From Cyrtodaria siliqua (lineage: Eukaryota > Mollusca > Bivalvia > Adapedonta > Hiatellidae): 64,000 nucleotides of DNA. This document shows, in pieces, positions 10,069 through 21,078 of this stretch; within the stretch, counting starts at the first letter, position 1, and each line of letters begins with the position of its first letter. The translations under genes were made by a program, and so were the position numbers. The stretch is taken from the NCBI GenBank assembly GCA_037043455.1, contig JAWPHD010001345.1, positions 1-64,000 of the forward strand, written 5' to 3'. Under the pieces are notes generated by a model. It saw nothing but the letters and a program-made list of their open reading frames with translations, had not been told where the DNA came from and did no database searches.

Positions 10069-11843
10069 CTTTTAGCTCTACTGGCGAAGGCAGCAGAGCT
10101 TATGGGATGCAGAGTTGTCCGTCATCCGTCCGTCCGTCCGTCTTCCGTCGTCGGCGTTAACTTTTGTCTGTTAAGACGATAGGGCCTTCATGTTTCATCC
10201 GATCTGTACCACACTTTTACAGGTTGTTAATATCAATGAAAGCTCGGATGAGTTCGAAAACCAGCCAGATCGACAAGTAACAGCGGAGTTATGGCCTTGA
10301 TTTAGTTAAAAATGCTATATTGCTGTATTAGCCTCGTTAAGACGATAGGGCCATCATTTTTCATCCTATATTTTACCAAACTTTACCACATTGTAAAATC
10401 AATGAAAGCTCGGACAAGTTCGAAAACCAGCTAGATCGGACCAGTAACAGCGGGGTATGGTCCTTGATTAGTTAAAAATGCTATATTGCTATATTTTGCC
10501 TCGTTAAGACGATATGGCCTTCGTTTTTCATCCTATCTTTACTAAACTTTACCACATGTTAATATCAATGAAGCTCAGATATTTTCGAAAACCAGCCATA
10601 TCGACCAGTAACAGCGGAGTTCTGGCCTTTGATTTAGTTAAAAATGCTATATTTTGCATCGTTAAGATGATAGGGGCTTCATTGTTCATCCGATCTTTAC
10701 CAATCTTTATCAGATTGTTAATGTCGTTGCAAGCTCAAACAAGTTTGAAAACCAGCCATATCGGACCCCGTAACAGCGGAGTTATGGCCCTTGATATAGT
10801 TAAAAATGCTATATTTTGCCTCGTTAAGACGATAGGGGCTTTATTGTTCATCCGATCTTTACCAAACTTTATCAGATTGTTAATATCAATGAAAGCTCGG
10901 ATAAGTTCGAAAACCATTCATATCGGTCCAGTAACAGCGGGGTTATGGCCCTTGATTTAGTTCAAAATCAATATCAATATAAGGATATATTTTGCCTCGT
11001 TAAGATTTTTCATCCGATCTTTACCAAACTTTATCAGATTGTTAATATCAATGAAAGCTCAGACAAGTTCGAAAACCAACCATATCGGACCAGTAACAGC
11101 GGAGTTATGGCCCTTGATTTAGTTAAAAATGCTATATTTTGCCTCGTTAAGACGATAGGGGCGTCATTGTTCATCCGATCTTTACCAAACTTTATCAGAT
11201 TGTTAATATCAATGAAAGCTCGGACAAGTTCGAAAACCAACCATATCGGACCAGTAACAGCGGAGTTGTGGCCATTGATTTAGTTTAAAATGCTATATTT
11301 TGCATCGTTAAGATGATAGGGGCTTCATTGTTCATCCGATCTTTTCCAATCTTTATCAGATTGTTAATGTCGTTGCAAGCTCAAACAAGTTTGAAAACCA
11401 GCCATATCGATCCAGTAACAGCAGAGTTATGGCCTTTGATTTAGTTAAAAATGCTATATTTTGCCTCGTTAAGACGATAGGGGCGTCATTGTTCATCCGA
11501 TCTTTACCAAACTTTATCAGATTGTTAATATCAATGAAAGCTCGGACAAATTCGAAAACCAGCCATATCGGACCATTTTTTTAGCTCTGTGTTGGACCAG
11601 TCGGACCAGTAACAGAGGAGTTATGAGTTAAAAATGCTATATTTTGCCTCGTTAATACGGTAGGGCCTTCATTTTTCATCTGATCTTTACCAAACTTTAC
11701 CAGATTCTTTAGTTATGGCCCTTGATTTAGTTAAAAAGCTGTTTTTTGCCCGAAACTTTGTAGATGGCTGTCACTAGCTTCATTGATGTTATAAGAGCCG
11801 TGTTAGCAAGTAGAGCGTCCACAGGCCCTCTTGGGCCTCTTGT
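10069..11843 (+). mobile_element. Helentron-like (pearl-type) non-autonomous element
   Basis: Its 5' end is TTTTAGCTCTACTGGCG followed by CAGCAGAGCTTATGG and a GTCCGTCC-rich tract. The core is about ten ~162-bp units (10160-11580). The 3' end has CAAGTAGAGC, then the hairpin AGGCCCTCTTGGGCCT and CTTGTTT. AGCTCTACTGG at the 5' end is the inverted complement of CCAGTAGAGC near the 3' ends of this family: subterminal inverted repeats plus a 3' hairpin, the plan of Helentron-like elements. It sits in a T tract of the larger transposon's left TIR. No target duplication is seen and no helicase is encoded. Confidence 0.65.
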
Positions 11844-12310
11844 TTATGATAGGTACCACGGTTTTTTACGGTGTTTTGGCCTAGCTTCAGGTAAGAAAAA
11901 TCTTAATTATTCATTCCATAGTGCGTCAATTTTGATTTGGAAAACGGCACGGAACCCAGAAAAATATGCTGAATCCACGACTATAATGTTCATAAACGGG
12001 ACTGATGCCGTTTTGAAGATTACTTCCGAAACATTTTCAAAGCAACACAAAAATTCAGTGATAACAACCACGCTCTACTGCCGAAGTATCTCCGTTTTCC
12101 ATTGTTTCAAGTTTTCTTGTGTTCATCATAGCTTTTATTTAGATATAGTAATTCAATATTAAAACGATTTATACATTGATTTTAAACAAAAGCAGATAAT
12201 TTGAGATGAAAAGAAAGCCAATGGAAATATTTCGCCCACGCGGAGTAATTTATACGGTATCGCCCACGCACAATAATTTTTACATGATAATTTGCATGAT
12301 ATCGCCTACG
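11844..12310. repeat. Left long TIR of the large transposon (inner part)
   Basis: It starts ATGATAGGTACCACGG and matches, inverted, 25008-25412 and 18451-18852 with a few indels. Near its inner edge is the motif (AT)ATCGCC(C/T)ACGC three times (about 12231, 12257 and 12299), also present inverted near the inner edge of the right TIR. These are candidate transposase-binding sites. Confidence 0.8.
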
Positions 12311-12365
12311 CATTAAGCGCCAATGCGTCCGCATTTTATAGGTCATATTATAATTAACACAGCCA

Positions 12366-13945
12366 ATGTCAAAAAGGAAGCGTTCTCTCTGGCTACATCG
12401 CCACAAAAGAAAAAAGAGCCCAGCACGATGCATACAAGAACGCGTACGTTGGTTTTAAATGAAAGGGTTATTGCAGCCACCAACCTCAGGTTCATCTCCA
12501 GCGACAGTAACACCTTCAAAGTACAAACCAAAGAAAAGAAAAATGACACCATTCAAATCCCCGACTACTAGGAAATTTCATTCTCCCGCATTCATAAGTT
12601 CTCCAATACGAAAAAGAATAAAGGTAAAATCGTCTCGTACTTTATTTGATCAGGAAAACGAAAACGAAAATGAATTTGATGAATTTATTTCAATTGAACA
12701 GGAAATAGAGACAAATGGATGTGGACAATTAGAAATGCCATCCGTTAGGCAAGAAGCCAAAGCCGACGAGGCATGCTTGAAGACTTCTGAAAATAGCGAC
12801 AATGAAATGAAAAAGAAAATGATAGAAGAAATGCAACGTCTGTTGCCGGAAGTAATGAAAACATTGGCGGGTGTGGATAGGGTCGAAGATGTACGTATTC
12901 TTCAAACGGGTTGTATCTGGACAATTTCCGTTAAACAATATCTCGTTTCTCCTTTGGACTGATGTTGTACGCTGGTTTAATTTGAAGAATACTACACAAA
13001 TAAGATACTCGGAAGAGACAAAATTCTGGAAGTTAGGATGGCGCTTATTCGTAGTTATATTAGGACTTGGCTCTGGCGGAACACTACCTACCAATAAATC
13101 AAACCGAAAGAAAACTGCTAAATCTTTATCTGACCTTGCTGCTGAAACACTATCCAAAAAGGTGTCGAAACAAGATTTAAATGTTGCCTATGCAGAATAC
13201 ATATAGCCCAGTCAATACAACAACTGGAAGCAAGAATCGCCATTAGCAAGTAGTCCAAAACTATTGATGAGACAAATGAACCTGATGAATGGTTTTATCT
13301 TCCCGAGTATAGTAATGCGCGACAGCAATTGGAAGTCCGATGTATCGACTCAACCCATTTGTTCACCCGTACTAGAAGGAAAAGCTGCAAGGGCGGCCTA
13401 GATGGGACATCAAAGGAACCATGGATAAAAGTTGCAAAGGCCAGAAAACGTTTCTAACCCAAATAATGGTCGAATATATAACAGATTCCTTGTCAGCATC
13501 AATGGCCAAGACGCATTTCAGTGGTGCCGTTGAAAACGAAATGAAGGCTAACGGCGATGTTTCTGCTGCTGAATTATGTAAAGACATTCGTACCTGGTGG
13601 GAATCAGAGGACAAACCCGGTATTCCTGCACATGACAGAATTCAGATGAGTCTGACCCTTAGAAAGCAATTATTAAAAAGAGTAAACTTTAGCACATTTC
13701 CTCCTGTTACAATGTCCGTCTGCGGATGGCCGATACAACTTTGGGAAGCGTTGGTGGCGAACATAGATGCAAAAGCACTGTTATACGCTTTGTGCCATGG
13801 GGCAATATATAATGTCAGGGCTTTCATCAGTATGATTGGGGAAACCTTCTTCTCGGATGACAAGCGCGGTCAAGGAACTGTGACATCTCAGGAGTTTGGC
13901 CAATTCATTGGACCAACAATCGAACAAGTACAAATGCGTACTTGA
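12366..13945 (+). pseudogene. Unrecognised transposon protein, unit 1 copy (broken)
   Basis: Four frames add up to one decayed protein of roughly 500 residues. Frame A (12366-12962) is basic (MSKRKRSLWLHRHKRKK, later SPIRKRIKVK) with an acidic Glu/Asn stretch, like a DNA-binding or nuclear N-terminus; it has a TAA just before the Met at 12459. Frame B (about 12880-13206) has DVVRWFNLKNTTQIRYSEE and FWKLGWRLF. Frame C (about 13207-13445, one stop) has RCIDSTHLFTRTRRKSC. Frame D (13421-13945) has IRTWWESEDKPG, WPIQLWEALVANIDAK, YNVRAF and GETFFSD. By analogy with RNase H-fold transposases, the D before STHLF and the E in GETFFSD could be catalytic acids; that is conjecture. Unit 2 carries the same lesions. 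Confidence 0.55.
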
Positions 13946-14429
13946 CCCAAAAAGTTAAATTGTTTTAATATTTATATCCAATAATATTTATATCCAATAA
14001 TATAAAATTGGGCCAAGGACATACCCTTGGGGTACCCAGCTGTTACTGGTATAGTGTTTGAGCTTACATACCCTTGGGGTACTCAGCTGTTACTGGTATA
14101 GTGTTTGAGCTTTCTCCCTCCATCACTACTATCTGTTTCTGGGACAAACTGAAAATTACTTGCAGGATGGGCGTCATATGCTCGTAGTTCCTAGAGAACT
14201 AGAGGTTTAGTCCTGTGTGGCCCGGCTTCCTTGTTTGGGTTAAGGTCCGTAAGGAATTAAGTATACCTGTACATATGTCTATGTCATGATTGTTTTATTT
14301 GGTAGTGAGCATGGTAATGTTGGCAATTTGAAATGTTTTTATCACTGTTCTTTAAAATATTTTAAAGGTATTTAAGGCAACATTTTGCAGATCCCTTTGG
14401 AGGGGTAGGCAGAGGGGTAGAATACCCAC
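13946..14429. repeat. Non-coding spacer with a 45-bp tandem duplication
   Basis: CATACCCTTGGGGTAC-CAGCTGTTACTGG through TTTGAGCTT occurs twice in tandem at about 14028-14112, after a short ATATTTATATCCAATA duplication at 13972-14000. Unit 2 repeats it at about 20599-20683. Nothing else is recognised. Confidence 0.7.
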
Positions 14430-14503
14430 AAATTCATGTTCATTTTATCATTTTTTGTTTATGTTCATTAAAGGTCTTCATCATGATTCCTGCATTTTTT
14501 CAG

Positions 14504-15491
14504 GTGCTATCTCGCTCGCATCAAAAGAGCAGTGGCAGAAAAACAATAACGTGGCTCCAGCATAAATGGAATTTCTACGATAGGATTTGCAGCAACTCTG
14601 CAGTTCAGGGTGAGAAGGTTCTAGGCCTATTTTCCATATTTTATCTCGATGTGCATGGAAGATGAGCCTGGAATGTTCATGACTGTTAGGCGCCATATAA
14701 CCTTTTCATGTGTTGGTGCGCCTTAAAACCCCAATTCAGTTGAATGAGTTTCCGATTTTCTGTTAAGAAACGAAGCTGATTTTATTGCTCAAACATTAAA
14801 CACATTTATTTTCGGAGACTTTATCTATCGAACTTGCGGTCTACATCATATAAACTAGTCGAAGATGCAGACGAGATTCAACAAGGGCATAGCCAGGACA
14901 CATGTAATGCGTGCCAGCATAGTGGGTCTACATTTATATCGACTATACAAACAAAGTAAGTTTGTTGTATATACCATTACTTGAATTTGCTACTTTCATT
15001 TCCAAAATGGTATTATAATACTGTGAACAATTATACAAATAAATTAAAAAATGTATTGAAATCAAATATCATTTTCAAAGGACTTTACTGAAAGTCATGT
15101 TTAATCAAACCATCACTACACCCAGTCCCCCACCCACCACTACACCCCATCCCCTCTTCCCCACCCTCCACCCACAAACGGTTATATTTTCTGTTTGCTA
15201 TTAAATGGTGTTTGTTTAATGTGCTTTGGTTTACTGCGTCCTATGAATGCTGCATTTACTATTCCTGTTCGACTTTTATTTCTTTTCTGAACATGCCATA
15301 AAACATTTCAGGAATCACTAGTCCATTTTGTTTCGGAGGAAAGAAACAGGTTGGAAGGCCAGAAAAAACAAGGAACTGTTTCGACGATGCGGAATTCGTT
15401 GCAAAAGGGACTCTTGGGGTTCGCTATGAGGGCAAGACCTAACGAGTCTAAAATGTTTCTCACTAAGAAGATGGGAATAGACAGTGTTTAA
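14504..15491 (+). pseudogene. Three exon-like frames, module copy 1
   Basis: Exon-like a (14504-14609) follows TTTTTTCAG and precedes GGTGAG; it reads GAISLASKEQWQKNNN then hits a stop. Exon-like b (to 14955) ends at a strong donor, AAA|GTAAGT, and contains DTCNACQHSG (a CxxC pair); copy 1 lacks one C present in the other copies, which shifts it. Exon-like c (15312-15491) follows ATTTCAG and encodes 59 residues (ESLVHFVSEERNRLEGQ...KKMGIDSV) to a stop. A second frame of exon c is also open (KKQVGRPEKTRN). A diverged relative of exon a, without stops, lies at 45204-45290. I do not recognise the protein. Confidence 0.4.
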
Positions 15492-15588
15492 TCTATCACG
15501 GATAGTGTATTTAGTGACATGCTCTATAAACGGAACGTACACTGTAGCTGTTAACTATATATTACTTACGAAACAAGTAGTTTTTAAT

Positions 15589-16019
15589 GGGGGTCCCAAA
15601 GGGGGGGTGGGGGGGGGGGGGGGGTGTGATCACGTAAAATAAAAACAAGGATCACGTCTTCACGTGAAAATAGCAGAACTTTCACAATTCACGTTAAATG
15701 TGGATGAGCAGACGTGAAGCGCTATAGGCTCGAGATTCTCTAGTACAATGTGTGGGTTGCAACAAAAACAACAAAACAACAAAACAAAACCACACACAAT
15801 CACACACAAACTTGAGCCGTCAGATGTTTTCTGAGGCTTTCAAATTGACAACAGCATTCTGGCATCTCATGTGGTATAAAAGTTATGACAAAAAGAGAAC
15901 ATTTCACATACCTGGGGGGAGGAGGGACACTAAAAAGACTGAAAAGGACTAAAAATTCACGTTTCACGTCACCATATCACGCGATCACGTTTTACCAAGA
16001 CCAAAATCACGGATCACGC
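15589..16019. mobile_element. TCACG-rich MITE, right end missing
   Basis: It begins GGGGGTCCCAAAGGGG with a long G tract, then dense (A/T)TCACG motifs. It is cut at the module junction, so the right terminal repeat seen at 17726 is absent. Confidence 0.75.
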
Positions 16020-16095
16020 CCAAATTCATGTTCATTTTATCATTTTTTGTTCATGTTCATTAAAGGTCTTCATCATGATTCCTGCATTTTTTCAG

Positions 16096-17084
16096 GTGCT
16101 ATCTCGCTCGCATCAAAAGAGCAGTGGCAGAAAAACAATAACGTGGCTCCAGCATAAATGGAATTTCTACGATAGGATTTGCAGCAACTCTGCAGTTCAG
16201 GGTGAGAAGGTTCTAGGCCCATTTTCCATATTTTATCTCGATGTACATGGAAGATGAGCCTGGAACGTTCATGCCTGTTAGGCGCCATATAACCTTTTCA
16301 TGTGTTGGTGTGCCTTAAAACCCCAATTCAGTTGAATGAGTTTCCGATTTTCTGTTAAGAAACGAAGCTGATTTTATTGCTCAAACATTAAACACATTTA
16401 TTTTCGGAGACTTTATCTATCGAACTTGCCGGTCTACATCATATAAACTAGTCGAAGATGCAGACGAGATTCAACAAGGGCATAGCCAGGACACATGTAA
16501 TGCGTGCCAGCATAGGGGGTCTACATTTATATCGACTATACAAACAAAGTAAGTTTGTTGTATATACCATTACTTGAATTTGCTCCTTTCATTTCCAAAA
16601 TGGTATTATAATACTGTGAACAATTATACAAATAAATTAAAAAATATATTGAAATCAAATATCATTTTCAAAGGACTTTACTGAAAGTCATGTTTAATCA
16701 AACCATCACTACATCCAGTCCCCCATCCATCACTACAACCCATCCCCTCTTCCCCACCCTCCACCCACAAACGGTTATATTTTCTGTTTGCTATTAAATG
16801 GTGTTTGTTTAATGTGCTTTGGTTTACTGCGTCCTATGAATGCTGCATTTACTATTCCTGTTCGACTTTTATTTCTTTTCTGAACATGCCATAAAACATT
16901 TCAGGAATCACTAGTCTATTTTGATTCGGAGGAAAGAAACAGGTTGGAAGGCCAGAAAAAACAAGGAACTGTTTCGACGATGCGGAATTCGTTGCAAAAG
17001 GGACTCTTGGGGTTCGCTATGAGGGCAAGACCTAACGAGTCTAAAATGTTTCTCACTAAGAAGATGGGAATAGACAGTGTGTAA
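16096..17084 (+). pseudogene. Three exon-like frames, module copy 2
   Basis: Same layout as copy 1: a at 16096-16201, b ending 16548 (open, with the C that copy 1 lost, giving a frame from about 16395 through YKLVEDADEIQQGHSQ), c at 16905-17084. Exon c has GAT for GTT, giving YFDSEERNRLEG and putting a TGA in the alternative frame; this favours the ESLV frame as the real one. Confidence 0.4.
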
Positions 17085-17181
17085 TCTATCACGGATACTG
17101 TATTTAGTGACATGCTCTATAAACGGAACGTACAGTGTAGCTGTTAACTATATATTACTTACGAAACAAGTAGTTTTTAAT

Positions 17182-17726
17182 GGGGGTCCCAAAGGGGGGG
17201 GGGGGGGGGGGGTGTGTGTGTGTTCACGTGATCACGTAAAATAAAAACAAGGATCACGTCTTCACGTGAAAATAGCAGAACTTTCACAATTCACGTTAAA
17301 TGTGGATGAGCAGACGTGAAGCGCTATAGGCTCGAGCTTCTCTAGTACAATGTGTGGGTTGCAACAACAACAACAAAACAACAAAACAAAACCACACACA
17401 ATCACACACAAACTTGAGCCGTCAGATGTTTTCTGAGGCTTTCAAATTGACAACAGCATTCTGGCATCTCATGTGGTATAAAAGTTATGACAAAAAGAGA
17501 ACATTTCACATACCTGGGGGGAGGAGGGACACTAAAAAGACTGAAAAGGACTAAAAATTCACGTTTCATGTCACCATATCACGCGATCACGTCTTACCAA
17601 GACCAAAATCACGGATCACGCTGATATAATTTTCACGCAATCACGCAAAAATATTGTTTGTTTCACGTGTCACGTTTTTAAAAACACCCCGATCACGTTT
17701 TCACGCAAAACCCCTTTGGGACCCTC
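17182..17726. mobile_element. Complete TCACG-rich MITE, 545 bp
   Basis: Terminal inverted repeats are G(G/A)GGGTCCCAAAGGGG; the flanks are TTTAAT on both sides (17176-17181 and 17727-17732), a 6-bp target duplication. Inside are 16 TCACG pentamers on the + strand, several as TCACGTGA-like palindromes, and an 18-20-base G run near the left end. No coding capacity. Confidence 0.85.
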
Positions 17727-17732
17727 TTTAAT

Positions 17733-18450
17733 GGGACAAAATGCAGTCTGGTTTGTTGTTTTGCAGTTATTCAATAAAACATACACCTAAAATAATTTTT
17801 GAAACCGATTTCAATTAAATCGTATGAAGTATAACACGTCCGCCTAGTCGTCTAATTTTCCACACAACGTAGTTCATAACGATTTAACCGAAGGTCGTAG
17901 TTCAGCGGGTTGTCGTAATGAAAATGCATATTTAATTTGAAACTGAAGCAAGTATTTGATTTTACTTAGATTCAGTTCCATTATTTCCAGATTGCATCCA
18001 GTCCATTAAATGTGCAATTGATAGAAAAGCATTTCATTTTCTGCTAAAGTTCGCCATTGCAGTGATACACCTTGTTATACATTTTACTTGAGTGCTTATT
18101 TAAAGAGAAACACGTGCTTTCAGAATTCAGGACCATGTGAACTCACCAAAATTATAAAATTGAAGAAGTCGGAAATATTTACATTTTAATATCGTCTGTT
18201 CTTCTTATTATATATGCAAATGGAAATATTTACATTTCAATATCGTCTGTTCTTCTTATTATATATGCAAATGGAGGGTCTCGATATAAGGGAAATAACC
18301 TCTATTTCCTAAGTGTATGATAAACTACATTAAAAATAAACAATTACATTACGGTAAGAACCATTGCACATAACAAATACATTTAAGAAAACTTGCTTTA
18401 AACAAATACATTTAAGAAACCTTGCTTAAAACATAACAATAAACTTGATG
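17733..18450. other. Non-coding part of unit 1, short tandem duplications
   Basis: A 50-bp segment (GAAATATTTACATTT-AATATCGTC through TATATGCAAATG) is duplicated at about 18172-18273, and AACAAATACATTTAAGAAA occurs twice at about 18375-18420. No exon-like frame seen. Confidence 0.6.
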
Positions 18451-18858
18451 TGGCGATATCATATACATTATTATGCGTGGGCGATATCTTTCATTTTCCT
18501 TCTTTTCATCTCAGATTATCTGCTTTTGTTTTAAATCAATGTATAACTCGTTTAATATTGAAATGCTATATCTAAATAAAAGCTATGAACACAAGAAAAC
18601 TGAAACAATGGAAAACGGAGATACTTTGGCAGTAGAGCGTGGTTGTTATCACTGAATTATTGTGTTGTTTCGAAAATGTTTCTGAAGTAATCTTCAAAAC
18701 GGCATCAGTCTCGTTTATGAACTTTATAGTCGTGGATTCAGCATATTTTTCTGGGTTCCGTGCCGTTTTCCAAATCAAATTTGACGCACTATGGAATGTT
18801 TCTTAACTGAAGCGAGGTGAAAACGCCGTAAAAAACCGTGGTACCTATCATAAAAAAT
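18451..18858. repeat. Internal right-type TIR between the two units
   Basis: This is a copy of the right TIR's inner ~400 bp, ending GGTACCTATCATAAAAAA. The outer 28 bp of the transposon end are missing and it is joined directly to TTAATTTGCATGATATCGCC, the sequence just inside the left TIR. It marks a head-to-tail junction between units after loss of one outer end and one left TIR. Confidence 0.85.
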
Positions 18859-18936
18859 TAATTTGCATGATATCGCCTACGCATTAAGCGCCAATGCGTC
18901 CGCATTTTATAGGTCATATTATAATTAACACAGCCA

Positions 18937-20516
18937 ATGTCAAAAAGGAAGCGTTCTCTCTGGCTACATCGCCACAAAAGAAAAAAGAGCCCAGCACGAT
19001 GCATACAAGAACGCGTACGTTGGTTTCAAATGAAAGGGTTATTGCAGCCACCAACCTCAGGTTCATCTCCAGCGACAGTAACACCTTCAAAGTACAAACC
19101 AAAGAAAGGAAAAATGACACCATTCAAATCCCCGACTACTAGGAAATTTCATTCTCCCGCATTCATAAGTCCTCCAATACGAAAAAGAATAAAGGTAAAA
19201 TCGTCTCGTACTTTATTTGATCAGGAAAACGAAAACGAAAATGAATTTGATGAATTTATTTCAATTGAACAGGAAATAGAGACAAATGGATGTGGACAAT
19301 TAGAAATGCCATCCGTTAGGCAAGAAGCCAAAGCCGACGAGGCATGCTTGAAGACTTCTGAAAATAGCGACAATGAAATGAAAAAGAAAATGATAGAAGA
19401 AATGCAACGTCTGTTGCCGGAAGTAATGAAAACATTGGCGGAAGTGGATAGGGTCGAAGATGTACGTATTCTTCAAACGGGTTGTATCTGGACAATTTCC
19501 GTTAAACAATATCTCGTTTCTCCTTTGGACTGATGTTGTACGCTGGTTTAATTTGAAGAATACTACACAAATAAGATACTCGGAAGAGACAAAATTCTGG
19601 AAGTTAGGATGGCGCTTATTCGTAGTTATATTAGGACTTGGCTCTGGCGGAACACTACCTACCAATCAATCAAACCGAAAGAAAACTGCTAAATCTTTAT
19701 CTGACCTTGCTGCTGAAACACTATCCAAAAAGGTGTCGAAACAAGATTTAAATGTTGCCTATGCAGAATACATATAGCCCAGTCGATACAACAACTGGAA
19801 GCAAGAATTGCCATTAGCAAGTAGTCCAAAACTATTGATGAGACAAATGAACCTGATGAATGGTTTTATCTTCCCGAGTATAGTAATGCGCGACAGCAAT
19901 TGGAAGTCCGATGTATCGACTCAACCCATTTGTTCACCCGTACTCGAAGGAAAAGCTGCAAGGGCGGCCTAGATGGGACATCAAAGGAACCATGGATAAA
20001 AGTTGCAAAGGCCAGAAAACGTTTCTAACCCAAATAATGGTCGAATATATAACAGATTCCTTGTCAGCATCAATGGCCAAGACGCATTTCAGTGGTGCCG
20101 TTGAAAACGAAATGAAGGCTAACGGCGATGTTTCTGCTGCTGAATTATGTAAAGACATTCGTACCTGGTGGGAATCAGAGGACAAACCCGGTATTCCTGC
20201 ACATGACAGAATTCAGATGAGTCTGACCCTTAGAAAGCAATTATTAAAAAGAGTAAACTTTAGCACATTTCCTCCTGTTACAATGTCCGTCTGCGGATGG
20301 CCGATACAACTTTGGGAAGCGTTGGTGGCGAACATAGATGCAAAAGCATTGTTATACGCTTTGTGCCATGGGGCAATATATAATGTCAGGGCTTTCATCA
20401 GTATGATTGGGGAAACCTTCTTCTCGGATGACAAGCGCGGTCAAGGAACTGTGACATCTCAGGAGTTTGGCCAATTCATTGGACCAACAATCGAACAAGT
20501 ACAAATGCGTACTTGA
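18937..20516 (+). pseudogene. Unrecognised transposon protein, unit 2 copy (broken)
   Basis: Nearly identical to 12366-13945 at an offset of 6,571 bases. Here the first frame is continuous from MSKRKRSL to the stop at 19533 (198 residues) because the unit 1 TAA is CAA. The later lesions are shared: the shift before DVVRWFNL, the stop after YAEYI, the stop in front of SKTIDE and the shift before FLTQIMVEY. The fourth frame starts earlier in this copy (19911). Shared lesions mean the gene was already dead before the units duplicated. Confidence 0.55.
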
Positions 20517-21078
20517 CCCAAAAAGTTAAATTGTTTTAATATTTATATCCAATAATATTTATATCCAATAATATAAAATTGGGCCAAGGACATACCCTTG
20601 GGGTACCCAGCTGTTACTGGTATAGTGTTTGAGCTTACATACCCTTGGGGTACTCAGCTGTTACTGGTATAGTGTTTGAGCTTTCTCCCTCCATCACTAC
20701 TATCTGTTTCTGGGACAAACTGAAAATTACTTGCAGGATGGGCGTCATATGCTCGTAGTTCCTGGAGAACTAGAGGTTTAGTCCTGTGTGGCCCGGCTTC
20801 CTTGTTTGGGTTAAGGTCCGTAAGGAATTAAGTATACCTGTACATATGTCTATGTCTGTCATGATTGTTTTATTTGGTAGTGAGCATGGTAATGTTGGCA
20901 ATTTGAAATGTTTTTATCACTGTTCTTTAAAATATTTTAAAGGTATTTAAGGCAACATTTTGCAGATCCCTTTGGAGGGGTAGGCAGAGGGGTAGAATAC
21001 CCCCAAATTCATGTTCATTTTATCATTTTTTGTTTATGTTCATTAAAGGTCTTCATCATGATTCCTGCATTTTTTCAG

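Larger units (their letters stand above)
14430..17620. repeat. ~1.59-kb module in tandem duplicate (unit 1)
   Basis: 14430-16019 and 16020-17620 are direct copies starting AAATTCATGTTCATTTTATC. The internal junction joins the TCACG-rich MITE (ATCACGGATCACG) directly to CCCAAATTCATG, so the duplication breakpoint lies inside that MITE and copy one lacks the MITE's right end. The same arrangement, at an offset of about 6.57 kb, occupies about 21003-24180. Confidence 0.9.

Noticed and set aside
8223..11283. Open frames on both strands in the 162-bp repeat region
   Set aside because: Same peptide fragments recur in each unit; they are frames through a non-coding repeat.
12729..13157. Minus-strand frames opposite the transposon protein
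   Set aside because: Antisense shadows with no motif; the plus-strand frames have far better protein composition.
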